The notes: generated from the letters alone by a model not told the origin. 64,000 nt of DNA from Amoebidium appalachense (GCA_963693365.1 CAVNZM010000003.1:4898001-4962000), one strand, 5' to 3'. Counted from the stretch's first letter, positions 37,033-57,295 are shown. Made by a program: numbers and translations.

Positions 37033-37645
37033 TACACACTAGAATACCTTTGTTTTCCCCAGTCTCCTTCCACTAGGTTAGTACCCCACCACTCACTAAC
37101 ATTAACCCTTTCACCCCCCTCAGTCAGGGCCCCTACTACAGTGTTGATCCTGCCCCCCCATCCACGGACAAAGACATTGAGATCTTGCGGGCCAAACTTA
37201 TGGACACCAATTTGAATCTCTTTGAGAGGTACCGCGCACTGTTTGCACTCCGCAACATCGGCAACTCGGAGAGCGTGCTGGTGTGTGCTTATCCCCCTCC
37301 CCCCCCTCCCCCCCCCCCCCCCCCCCTCCCCCCCTGCCCCCCTGCCCCCCTTCCCCCTTTTTATTACTACCTCTCCTTCCCCCCCCCCCCCCCCCCCACC
37401 CCCTCGTATATTACGCGGGCTAAGGGGTCGAAACTCAGACGCAATTGATGACTTGGGCCCTCCCTGAGGATGGGCTCTGCTTATGACGCATACTGTGAGT
37501 ATGGCTGATGTTGCATACTTGAATGTTTGCCTTTGCATGTGTCCTTCGTGTATGCGTACTTCGTACCGTGTTCCGCATTCAAACCCCCCCACCCCGCCCC
37601 CCCGCCCGCCCGCCAAAAATAAAAAAGAAAGGGGGGGGGGTGGGA

Positions 37646-37676
<31 letters not shown>

Positions 37677-37725
37677 AAGAAACGAAAGAAAATGGGGGAA
37701 CAACTTCACTTTCATCACCTGCATG

Positions 37726-38841
37726 TGTTGGAAGTAGAGTCCGCTGTGACTAGGCCCTCGTCGTGGCGCGCTTGGGCGCTGACCCGTTTTTTACTGCTTT
37801 CAGTGTGTTAACTCCATGACTGAACTCCATGTCTTTACTCCATGACTGAACTCCATGTCTGCACCTGGCAGAGACGTGGCTTATATACCCGTGGGGCAGC
37901 AGTCTGGAATGTAATCCGGATGCCAGGCGCTAATCGGATTGGTTACTTTCATTTAGATATCTCTGGGACCAGTGAACCAATCGTTTGCAGTTAAAACACA
38001 ATTGGCAACATTCCTCAACTATGCAGATGTGCATGTGGTGATCGAGTGTCAGCATGTGTCTATGTACACGGAACCAATTGTAAAGCTAACATACACATAT
38101 AGTGGAGTGAGCGTAAGTCTGCACTCCAACACCCCTACCCAATTGGAGAAGTGTACACACCACTAGAGAAGAGAGAGTGAGTGTGGCTGCTTGCAGGGTA
38201 GACCGGGGTGTGCATTCCACTGTGGTGCGTGCCCCGCCAATGAAGTGGAATACTTGACGTTGATGTCGCAGGCTGCTGCGGATGGAGTTTGTGGAAGCGA
38301 AAGTCTCTACTTCACGGAAATACGCTCGCGGGTGTAGGGTACAGCCTAGAAGTCGGTTTCTGGGCTCCTCCGTTCAAGGCGTCGTAGGGGACGTGAAGTT
38401 AGAGGCCGCGGTGTCGTGTCTGGGCCCATAACCCTGTTGGAAGTAGAGTCCGCTGTGACTAGGCCCTCGTCGTGGCGCGCTTGGGCGCTGACCCGTTTTT
38501 TTACTGCTTTCAGTGTGTTAACTCCATGACTGAACTCCATGTCTTTACTCCATGACTGAACTCCATGTCTGCACCTGGCAGAGACGTGGCTTATATACCC
38601 GTGGGGCAGCAGTCTGGAATGTAATCCGGATGCCAGGCGCTAATCGGATTGGTTACTTTCATTTAGATATCTCTGGGACCAGTGAACCAATCGTTTGCAG
38701 TTAAAACACAATTGGCAACATTCCTCAACTATGCAGATGTGCATGTGGTGATCGAGTGTCAGCATGTGTCTATGTACACGGAACCAATTGTAAAGCTAAC
38801 ATACACATATAGTGGAGTGAGCGTAAGTCTGCACTCCAACA
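37726..38841 (-). mobile_element. TRIM-like mini LTR retrotransposon
   Basis: 1116 bp: LTRs 37726-38131 and 38435-38841 (406 and 407 bp, differing by one T in a T-run by eye) flank a 303-bp internal region. A 5-bp target duplication gcatg lies at 37721-37725 and 38842-38846. LTRs begin TGTTGGA and end TCCAACA like the neighbouring copia. The PBS is the same GGGTTATGGGCCC, at 38422-38434 (minus), and a polypurine GGGTAGGGG adjoins the left LTR. TATATAAG is present in each LTR. There is no gag or pol, so it must be mobilised in trans, plausibly by the copia family. Confidence 0.93.
38346..38540 (-). other. Short frame from TRIM LTR through its PBS
   Basis: A 64-codon frame starts inside the right LTR, about 50 bases downstream of TATATAAG (38590-38597). 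It crosses the LTR/PBS junction reading SNRVMGP, as the copia gag does, and ends in the internal region. It could be a gag-start relic or an upstream frame; function unknown. Confidence 0.45.
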
Positions 38842-38960
38842 GCATGCACACACACGCACACGCGAAGCGCTCGCCTAATTGCACGTACACACACACAAAC
38901 ACAGATATGCACACTTCCCCCCCTCCCCCCCTCCCCCCCCCCCCCCCCCCAAAAAAAAAA

Positions 38961-38991
<31 letters not shown>

Positions 38992-39045
38992 AGAAAAATT
39001 AGAAAAACATCAGCCATTTTACGGCACTCACAATGCTTTTACACG

Positions 39046-39471
39046 CTACTCCCGCTGAAACATATTTGACACGATGTGAAGCTTACCCTTTGCACAAGCG
39101 ATCCGTGTCGTGAGGAGCTTGCGGAAATCAATACCCCGTGCAGTAAAAGGAATACCCAAATAGTCATAGGTGCTCTGAACAGGAATAGGAAGACCGGCCA
39201 ATCGAAAGGAAGCGTTTTTCGAAAAAGTAGCACACTTTGCAATTCCGACTGTCATGAGATTCTCGGTGCACCATTGATCCACCTGACGAAGCATCAGGTG
39301 CATGACATCTTCGGTTATGGAACAAAGAACAATATCGTCCGCAAAATGGAGACCCGGTACACGGCGGGCATGCAGTTGGCCAAAGGGTTCGAGGGCGCAG
39401 GCTAAATCGTCAATGAAAACTGACATATACTAATCCGTCTCAGCAGATCAGCCTAAGTCTACGATCGAGAT

Positions 39472-39503
<32 letters not shown>

Positions 39504-40713
39504 GGCCCGGGTCCACAGATCATCAAGATCAAGTCCGGGGCCTCAAGATAGCTGAACAGCTGCGTGCATCTTGCCTCTGCCGGCGCAGGGCATTGGACCA
39601 CGTCAGCCGGGACAGCCGTCCAATAGAATTCTAATTAGTGTGTAGGATAGATCGTAGGAGGACTTAGGAATGTGATTGTTCGGGCAGAAGCCCTTTTGTA
39701 AGTATTGGCAAGGTTAGATAGTGTATGTTGCCAAACGTATTTATATATGTAGATGTAGAGGAAAGGGGGGGAGGGAGGGGGGGGGAGGATAGTATGAAAT
39801 GTAGATTTAGACTCTGCGGTGCCACTAGGGGGAGGGTGAGGGGTGAGACTTGGATAAATATATTAGTTGAGTAGATCGACTTAGCTCGTGCAGGCGCACG
39901 ATAAAAGTAGATCGGAATGTTAATGGAATGTGGCATCGTAGGGGGCCAGGTGATGATGATCTTGTAGGGCACGGCCTTGATGGCCTCAGTCGTAACTTAG
40001 ACTCATTCCGTTCGGATCTAAGTTTGCCCGTCGGAGCCTGGTCTTAATAAACTTTACCGTTTTTCTGTACACGTTCGTTCCTTTTCGTGTGTGTACACTT
40101 AGTAGAGTGCCGCGTCTCTAGTACACATATATTAGGATACGACAAAAACGTCAAACAACAACGGACTCAGGAGGGACCCCTGCAGAAGACCCCGAGAATG
40201 GGAAAAACGGGGTGTTAATGTTCCATTGACCGCCGCTCGTCCGCGAGTGGTATCGAACAGCGCTTGCAGAAGACGGCCAAGGGGGGCTGGTAAGCCCCGC
40301 ATAGCCAGCTTATGCCATAACAAACCAGTGGGTACGGTGTCGTAGGCGTTCTTAAGGTCGATGAAGACACCGTGCGGAGAGCCAGAAGTAATGGATTCAT
40401 GGAGTAACAGGCTGTGAGTATAACACGAATAGGCATGACAAAAGCCCCCTTGAAGGGAAGAAAGACGGAACACGGCGTTTAAAGAATCATCGGTGTTAAA
40501 CGCGCGAAGCATGCAACCCTCGAAGAGCCGACGAAAAACGTTGGTAAGTGTGACGGGACGAAAGTCGTTAATGACCCCCTGCGATACCTTCTTACGAACG
40601 GGCGTAACGATTGTGTCAAGCCACGAATTTGGAATAAACCCAAGTTCGAAAAAAGCCGAAAAAAAACTCACTAAGAAGGACAGCAAAAGGCGGGGGCGGG
40701 GGGGACTCTGCAC
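39046..40713 (-). pseudogene. LINE-type reverse transcriptase, interrupted
   Basis: Minus-strand RT fingers and palm at 40713-40135: ELGFIPNSWLDTIVTPVRKK, FRPVTLTN, VFIDLKNAYDTVP and GLLQGSLLSPLLF. After a 695-bp insertion (39430-40124) the domain resumes with FIDDLACAL, the catalytic LHFADDIVL box and the thumb-like YDYLGIPF. If the insertion is removed, the frame joins but contains a TAA. The 5' end stops near 40742, where TAT flank homology resumes, a 5'-truncated insertion. The C-terminus is probably the fragment at 16531-16950. Confidence 0.8.
39430..40124. mobile_element. 695-bp insertion in the LINE RT, solo-LTR-like
   Basis: Flanked by a 7-bp direct duplication acatata (39423-39429 and 40125-40131). 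It contains a G homopolymer at 39473-39501 and an AATAAA at 40046-40051 about 75 bases before its right end, as expected for an LTR read on the plus strand. The ends are not TG/CA, so the class is uncertain. Confidence 0.5.
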
Positions 40714-40742
40714 GATTACGGGGCGGAAGCACGAGAAAGAAC

Positions 40743-41330
40743 CTTAAAGAGCGTGAATAATTATGTCGACCTGATGTAAACTTCGTGTATGGGTACACTA
40801 TGTAGCAGGAAATAACTCAAAAGAACCAAAAGGTGACTGACTACCTAAGTTAGAAATGTAGGTTTGTTGAGTAAAATACCGCAAAATTATGATTATGAGC
40901 TGTGTCCACGAACAGTTGGGGTTGCGCGCCACTATTTATTGCTACGGACCAAGCTTGTGTCTGCAGGTCTAAATATAGCTACGACTCACGGGGTATTATG
41001 TCATCCCTGAACAATGGCTAATATACATCATGATAAAGGGGTAATTCATTGGATCACGTTTACTGTTAAAGCTTTTATTCTGTTTTACTACCCCTGGTGG
41101 GTGCACCAACGGCGCTGATAGCCCACATATGCATAAAGCGATTTATATTAGCAGGTGATTTATTTAAAACAACTGTCTCAGATACATTTATTTTAGATGG
41201 CGGCATGCCATCTCTGGTGGTCTGTGTAGAGTTCATGCTTCATAGTTCATGCCAGTTTTGCATATCATGCCTGCGTGGATTTCTTTTTTTACAGAATTGT
41301 AAAACCTAAATAAAATCCAATTTTTACCAA
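40743..41330. other. Displaced distal 5' flank of TAT-A
   Basis: Homologous to about 50993-51620 beyond TAT-B: shared words include taaagagcgtgaata, gtagcagg, gtattatgtcatcc, atcatgataaa and ggcatgcca. In TAT-A the proximal flank ends at 16530, so about 24.2 kb separates the two halves. Confidence 0.8.
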
Positions 41331-42050
41331 TCCCAGGACTCGTGTTGTTCTCTGCTGGGGACCTTCGCGCATGCTTGCGCATTCGGCCTTTTCAAGCCTA
41401 TAGGCTCTCCCATTGTGTCGATTTGTATAGCTTCTTTTGTAGCAATTACACCATACATAATTTGCTTAGACTCTGAAGTGGCCTCCAAATTGGCTCCAGT
41501 TAGATCAAGGTTTAAATCTGCTTCGCTCAATGAAGCCTCGTTATGATTGGAGTACGTTTTCAGTGAAAGGTCCAAAGCCATCGTCTGATTGGCCGTCATG
41601 TCATCCTTTTGTTTTCTGACTGGCTTTCTATTGAATGAAGTCCACCAATCAAAATGAAAAGCCAGGGTGTGAAATTCGCTTTTTGGCTGGTGCCATTTTA
41701 GCACCTTTTCTTCTGCCTGGATGGCCCTATTTTCTTTAGAGCCATCAACGGTTTTTTGGGGGTGATTTGGTCACATTTCGTGGACCTAACCTTAAAAAAG
41801 TTAAGGACTTTTTTCGGGGTTTCAGGGGCAATTCGCCGGCTCAGGTCTTGGATTCTTTTTTTTGGTATGAGCCCGAGGTACATACCGGTGGCACTTGTGG
41901 GCCTCGGCCGGGCGGGTGGGAGGGGGGGACTCCGCCTCCGGGCCCCGGGGGAAGGGGGGAGGGGGGGGCGGGGGGGGGGGAGGGAGGGGGCGGAGGGAGG
42001 AGGTAGGAGAGAGGGAGATAGGAAGGGACACCGGCAAGGGCTGAAGTATA
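41331..42050. other. Unique spacer, unassigned
   Basis: Minus-strand frames at 41324-41704 and 41698-41883 are open with unbiased composition but match no family I know. Followed by G-rich sequence. Confidence 0.4.
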
Positions 42051-42201
42051 TTCGATTTCTTTACAACAAACTCTCAATTACTACATACCAAATGCGGATG
42101 TGCCACAAAATATCGTACAAATCAACTATACGGTATAAGATTTAGAAGTGATAGAGGATCTGGACCTCTTACTGGCCACCCAATATATTAACTCTTTAAA
42201 T

Positions 42202-42339
42202 ATTTGATCAAAAAATGATAGAATAATACGTACTACAACACGCGGGACGTATTGAACATATGTATACAAAAGTCAACAGATATGTTCAGTACGTCCCGCG
42301 TGTTGTAGTACGTGTTATTCTATCACGTTTTGATCAAAT
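42202..42339. mobile_element. Fold-back element, ~62-bp arms
   Basis: Near-perfect palindrome: arms of about 62 bases (sharing tactacaacacgcgggacgt) around a loop of about 12 bases. It lies about 80 bases beyond the TAT-B stop. The homologous region of TAT-A lacks it, so it was inserted or formed after the duplication. Confidence 0.8.
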
Positions 42340-42417
42340 GAACAGATACACTGATACATTATAAAAGATATTCACTTCTATTTCAATTACCTCAACAATA
42401 GATTCATACATTAGGAG

Positions 42418-50784
<8,367 letters not shown>

Positions 50785-50883
50785 TTTAACTTAACCTAGT
50801 TGTTCAAACAGTTTTTTTTCAATCAATAGCGATAGAACCGCTATATGGAAGTGTGAAACGAGAAACCAGTGGTGTGGTGTTGA

Positions 50884-50891
50884 CTTTTATA
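50884..50891 (-). promoter_or_regulatory. TATA box of TAT-B
   Basis: Minus-strand TATAAAAG 100 bases upstream of the ATG at 50782-50784, conserved in the TAT-A flank (16429-16436). Confidence 0.65.
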
Positions 50892-50992
50892 GTTATCTGT
50901 CTGCGCAGCAATAATGAGTGGGTTGATGGTGGGTATATACGGAAGCCGCAAACCACACACGAATTCACTCCAATATAAACGACGAGTATAAA

Positions 50993-51620
50993 GAGCGTGA
51001 ATAAATTCGCATGGGCCTCTGTGATGATAAAAGGCCTACTAAGCACGCTATATAGCCACAAATATGTAGACCTGACGTGCACTTGGTGATGTATACACTG
51101 TGTAGCAGGGAAAAAAAGGCAAAGAGGCAGAGGCGAATATGTTGGAAAGGTTGGTTTGGTTTGTAAAAACACGGCAAATGCGAGTAAGAGGTCCCAATTT
51201 GCCCAGATTGTCGACGAACAGACGGAAAGTGCCGACGAACCGTATCGGATGCCTGCCGCGGTATGACCCAAAATGAGCAAATGGGGGTATTATGTCATCC
51301 TCGCAGAAGTGGAACAATAAATATCATGATAAAAGTTCTATTCATTGGACTGTGCTTATTGTTACAATTTTTATTCTTTTGGGCCACCCCGGGTGTTGAG
51401 GCAACGTCACGTCAACGGTGCTAGTCGGCAAAACACCATAAAACGGTTTATATTAGCATGCGTGTTAGTCAATTTTCAAATTCTTTCGCAGAGACATTTA
51501 TTTTGTATAGCGGCATGCCACCTCTGGTGGTCTGTGTATATGTAGTTCAAGCCTAGCTGTTCTCGTGTATGGTGTGCTTTTTTAACAGAACTTTAAAACC
51601 TAAATCAATGTAATTGTTTA
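50993..51620. other. Distal 5' flank of TAT-B
   Basis: Collinear homologue of 40743-41330, defining the right end of the duplicated unit. Confidence 0.75.
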
Positions 51621-51683
51621 CCGAATTTTGTGAGCCCCAGTCCAATAGGATGTTGCATCTGACGTAAGGTGACTTCGGACATG

Positions 51684-51718
<35 letters not shown>

Positions 51719-51870
51719 GGACTCAATGTTTTCGTATATTCACTTCATATGCTCCCATTTTTCTCGGCTTGACGCCCCTTACTCGGAAGGGAGGGAGGGA
51801 GAAAGGGAGAGAGATCTAGCTCGGTGGGAAAGGGAGCGCGAGCGAGCGAGAGCGAAAGAGTGTAAAGAGA

Positions 51871-51947
<77 letters not shown>

Positions 51948-52080
51948 GGAGGGAGGGAGGGAGAGGGGGAGAGCCTCAGGGAGAGAGACAGAGGGAGAGA
52001 GAGAGATAGAGATAGAGATAGAGATAGAGATAGAGAGAGAGAGAGAGAGAGAGAGGAGATAGAGAGAGAGAGATAGGGAT

Positions 52081-52176
<96 letters not shown>

Positions 52177-52297
52177 AGAGGGAGAGAGAGGGAGAGGGAG
52201 AGAGAGAGAGAGAGAGCGAGAGAAAGAGAGAGGGAGGGAGGGAGGGAGGGAGGCAGGGAGGGAGGCAGGGAGCTCGGGGGGGGGGGGGGGGGGGGGG

Positions 52298-52332
<35 letters not shown>

Positions 52333-52465
52333 AGGAAGGGACGGATCCGGGGGGGGTGGAGGGGTGGAAATTTTCGAAGAGGGATGGAAGGAGCTCGTGA
52401 GCCTAGGGAGGGAGGCCGGGGGAGAGTGACACTGCGTCGATCACTTGTGTGCATGTGTGTGTGTG

Positions 52466-52525
<60 letters not shown>

Positions 52526-52545
52526 TGTGTGTGTGTGTGTCACAG
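51684..52545. repeat. Poly-A, (GA)n and (GT)n
   Basis: Poly-A at 51684-51716, GA-rich tract at 51790-52340 with short GATA and GAGG interruptions, poly-G at about 52275-52300, and (GT)n at about 52457-52540. Confidence 0.95.
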
Positions 52546-52559
52546 TGTGCAGTGTGTGC

Positions 52560-53540
52560 GTGTGTGGTCAGATTCGTGTGGCATGCGCCCGAGCGTACTA
52601 TGTACATACATAAAGCGTACATAATAATGAGGTAAAAAACCATTTTCCAGATCTTTTTGTATCATGCAGCTGTAGGGTATCGTTCAACATTGGTACCCAT
52701 TACCAAATATCGAGTTGGCTTGAATGTAAGTTCATATTCACACGAGTACATAAAACTGTCAAGCTTGTGCACACCGTTTTCTGATGCTGCTAACGGCAGC
52801 TGTTTTACTTGCCAGGTTTACTATGTCGCTGACTAAAGCAACATACATGACACAAACACTTAACTAATATAAAAAACCTGTACCTAATATCATGAAGTGG
52901 TCGTCGATGTGCATGGGTACTGCCAAATCAATACCAACCAGGCTGCAATAAAGTAGTTTTTTGGTGATTATAAGCCAAGTAATTATATATTACAGAGCTT
53001 TATGACCGTTCTATGCATATGGTTGCCTAAGAAAACAAACAAACAGAAAACATATATTACTATAGGGACACAGAGAGACAACCAAATCAAAAAGCAAGTA
53101 GCAGAAAGGAAAATCTACCGATGCTACAAACGACACCATATAAAATTACACTAAAAAACCAAAACCACAACCGAATTGGAGCCAAAATCAGCAATCAAAT
53201 ACTTCTTAAACCCCAATACTCACGATCATCCGTTCACAGAATATCAAACCCAGAGAGTACCCTAGCCCTCACCAAAAATAAAAGTTGGATACTCTTATGA
53301 ATCTGTATATCTAACAGCACATTGTACACGCGCATCTATCTTCGTAAAACCTACATCCAAGTACCCCCCCCCCACCCCCCCCCCCCTCCCCCCCCCAACC
53401 ACCCCAAAAGGCAATTTGTAATGCCAAATTGAAAAATACATTATCAGAAAGAACAAAGAACATTCCTCGTCTATCCTCCCTGCGCCCCATGTATCTGCAC
53501 ATGTTGGTGTGCATGCAGCATGAACTCGGCCAAAAACTTT
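52560..53540. other. AT-rich spacer, no recognised gene
   Basis: Unique sequence without conserved coding signals. A C-rich stretch lies at about 53364-53396. Confidence 0.5.
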
Positions 53541-53544
53541 GAGA

Positions 53545-53855
53545 TATACAAGTGGGGATATACACCACATCAGAAAATGACTCCGATTTTCTACCAGAAG
53601 TGTTAAGATATCACAATGGGTATATCTACCACATAAGAAAAGAACGTCATTTTCCGACCAAGAGTCGAGAGAATCCAGTGGGGATATACCATACCATAAA
53701 ATGACGTCATTCTCCGACCTAAAATTGTTTAGATATACCAGTGTTGAGATATACCACACCAGAAAATGACGTCATTCTCCGACCAAAGCGTGGTTGGATA
53801 TACCAGTGCGGAGATATATCACCTCAAAAAATGACGTAATTTTCCGCATCACGGT
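53545..53855. repeat. ~63-bp tandem repeat with TGACGTCA cores
   Basis: Five imperfect units of 57-65 bases, each with 'atatacca.tg..gatatacca.a' then 'aaaatgacgtcattctccgacc'. Units 3 and 4 keep the perfect palindrome tgacgtca, the CRE/ATF core; the others are degenerate. The last unit overlaps the stop codon and terminal codons of the SH2 gene. Confidence 0.8.
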
Positions 53856-54042
53856 CCTCCGGGCACACGACGGCTTCCGTCAACGGGGTAGCGATGCGAT
53901 TACTTATCGGGTGAACGCTGAAATAGTTTAGAAGTTGAATCATAGTTGGGAAACGACAACCGTTCAAGACATATTCCCGTCGTTCAAAGTCGTAGGGAAC
54001 CTTGAGGTGAAGCGCTTTGTTCATGTACCTGTACGTGTGTGT

Positions 54043-54108
<66 letters not shown>

Positions 54109-54131
54109 ATGGGTGGGTGGGTGGTGGTGGT

Positions 54132-54162
<31 letters not shown>

Positions 54163-54319
54163 GATGTATGCGTTAGAGGGTTGGAAATATGGAGGAGACA
54201 ACAAAGAGCATCAACAAAACGTCGCAAAAGCTGGAAGGGGGGGGGGGGGGGGGGGGGAGAAGGGGAGGGATAGGGGGGGGGGGGGGGTACGTGTGTGTAC
54301 GTGTGTGTGCATGTGTGTG

Positions 54320-54370
<51 letters not shown>

Positions 54371-54699
54371 AAGTGCCTGTGTGTGTTGGGGGGGGGGGGG
54401 GGGGGGAGGGGGGAGGTATTTAGATTATGTTTAATATAGAGTGCGAAGCATACATTCATTACGGACAACATGATGAGGAGTGCAAACCACGCAAAGAGTA
54501 AGCCCATCCTCAGGGGGCGGGGGCTAAACCATCCACAGTACCCCAGTTTCGACCCATTCACTCGTCGACGAACCCAACTCAGATACCGCTTCCCTTGTGT
54601 GTGTGTGTGTGTGAGTGTGTGTATGGGGGGGGGGGGGGGGGGGAAGAGGGGCGTATGCCTATGCGTATGCGTGTGTATGCGTGTCCGTGTTTGTGTGTT

Positions 54700-54766
<67 letters not shown>

Positions 54767-54767
54767 T

Positions 54768-54803
<36 letters not shown>

Positions 54804-55692
54804 TGCCCACGTGTATGCGCGTGTGTGTGCCTGTGAGCGTATGCGCATGTGCGCGCCTGTGTGCATGTGCACACACGTGTACTTGCATGTGCGTGCCTGT
54901 GCGACTGTGCACAATGTGCCCATGTGTTGTTTTTGTTGCTGCTGTTGTCTTTAGGGCCCCCCTGGCGGTGGCCGGGGGGGGGGGGGGGGGGGGGAGGGGG
55001 AGGTGGGGGGGAGGGGAGAGGCGGGAAGGGAGGGGGGGGGAGGGGGGGGGTTTTGAATGCGTCAAAAAGTACGAAGTACATAAGAACAAACGGATAACAC
55101 GATGCAGAATGCAAGCCATACATAAAGAGTATGCATAATAAGCAGAGCCCATCCTCAGGGGGGGCCCACGTCATCCACAGTACCCGAGAGGGGAGAGAGG
55201 AGAGGCCGGAAGAGAGGGGGGGGGGGCGGGGAGAGGGGGTTTCTAATGAGCACCCACTTCATAGTGATGATATAAGCCCCATCATTTGAATATTCGGGCC
55301 CATTGTTGTGCTTGCGCACCAGCCAGGCCCCCTCCCTCTTGTCTGCTAGCAGTGACTCGGTAAGACGGCGCCTCTTCTCCTTGTTTTGGGGGTCCTCAAG
55401 GTCCGGCGGGATATTCAGGAACCAACTGCAGGGATAGTCGTCATATTTCAGAGGGGGAGGGGGGAGGGGGGGTCCCAATGGAAAATAGTGTACAGCAATT
55501 GAGATAGACACCCCTACCTTGGCGGAGTCAGGAACTAACTGCGGGGATAGCGGATAGCGGTCAAATTTCAGGGGGGGGGGGGGGGGGATCGCATAAAAAT
55601 CAAAAGTGCAAAAGTGGAGATTGGGCCCCCGGTGATGATGGTGGTGGTGTGTAGGTGGGTGGGTGGGTGGGGATGTTTTTTTTTTTTTTTTT

Positions 55693-55723
<31 letters not shown>

Positions 55724-55961
55724 GTAGACCGACACCAAAGTCGATCCCATTAGGGGGTAGGTTAATACGTTATGGGACGAAGTCAGCTTTCTTTCCAAAA
55801 CACACCAAAAAGAAATTACGGGGTCAAAATGAAAACAAAAAAAAAAAAAAAAAAAAAAAGAACAAAAAAAAACAACAATACAGGCACCGACACATGCACC
55901 ATCGAAGGATGCCAACCAGGACAGAGCCAATGTCACTGGTTGTGTTCCACAGACTGTGTGT

Positions 55962-56050
<89 letters not shown>

Positions 56051-56123
56051 TGTGTATGAGTTCGTGCGGGTGCATGTGTATGTGTACGTGTGTCCGCGTG
56101 CGTGCGTGTGTGTATGTATGTGT

Positions 56124-56177
<54 letters not shown>

Positions 56178-56463
56178 TGTGTGCATGTACGTGTGCGTGT
56201 GTGCGTGTGTGCACGTGTGTGCACGTGTGTGTATTTGAGTATGTGCACGAATATGTGCTTGTATCTACTTGTGAAAGTGTGCATGGTGCGTGCGTGTGTG
56301 TGTGTCCCAATGTGGTCGTGGCATTTGCATCACATCCACTCGAAGTAGCCATGTAATACATAATCCCCCAACCACAAACTAACCATGCCTGTGAACACGT
56401 GTGCCTAGTTTCTCTCCCTCTCTCCCTCTGATTTATCCCTCCCTGATTCCGCCTCCCCTCCCC

Positions 56464-56511
<48 letters not shown>

Positions 56512-57261
56512 CGCCCCGTCTCTCTCTCTGAATGCAAGTCTGCATATGTGCAGATGAGCACACAATGTACGGCGTGTGTGTCTGTGAGACACTATTGATT
56601 CTAAATTTGAAAATTAATTCTTAAAAGACTCACCTGCAGCGTTCAATGCAATCGGCATCCATGGTCACCTTTACACTCCCGTCCTGTGGCAGCATATACT
56701 GCGACACAGACTGTCCCCCCATACCCCCAAATTGCGACATTTGCGACATCACCGACTGCTGCTGCTGCACCTGATACCCGGAAAATTGGGAGTCCCCCCG
56801 CATCATGGACCCCCCCGAATTTTGGGCAACCAGGGGGGACTGTGCCTCAATGTGGCCCCCACCCCACCCCCATTGACTGCCTTGCTGTTGGCCGTCAAAA
56901 CCCCCTCCGTCCACTGAAATGAACCCTGTTAGTACAAAATAATACCTTCCCCCCCCAACACCCTCCCTTCCCCACCTCTTCCTTCCCATACACATGCACA
57001 CCCACACGTCCTGCCTTGCCTCCCTCTCGTCCTCCCTCTCCCATCTTCTCTCTTCTCCCCCCCCCCCCCCCCCCCTCCCCCCCCTCCCCCCTTCGCTTCC
57101 AGTTATAAAGGGCAACGGAAGAAAGGATTACACAGACCCCAGGTTGAAAAAAAAACATTGACCTCCTACATCCCCCCCCCCCCCCCCCCCCAGCATTCAA
57201 TCATGTCACACGTCAGATTATACCCATACGGATTTACACACCCATGCAGTTGCAACTACTC

Positions 57262-57295
<34 letters not shown>

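Larger units (their letters stand above)
29016..37280 (+). pseudogene. DOHH: Deoxyhypusine hydroxylase, partial (three exons)
   Basis: Exons: 29016-29099 (28 codons, ending DTKQEPVVRHE), 36060-36215 (52 codons, AGEALAALG...VEVAETC...LKRLEWL) and 37128-37280 (51 codons, GPYYSVDPAPP...LFERYRALFALRNIG). All are phase 0 and collinear with the animal enzyme, joining ...RHE|AGEAL and ...VD|GPYYSVDPAPP. DOHH uses four His-Glu pairs to hold two irons; only the second pair is present here. The first intron is about 7 kb because it contains the copia element, whose end lies about 48 bases before the 36060 acceptor. The N-terminal exon or exons and the segment of about 75 residues before the C-terminus were not found, and the final exon lies upstream at 18047-18148. 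I therefore call it a fragmented copy. Confidence 0.8.
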
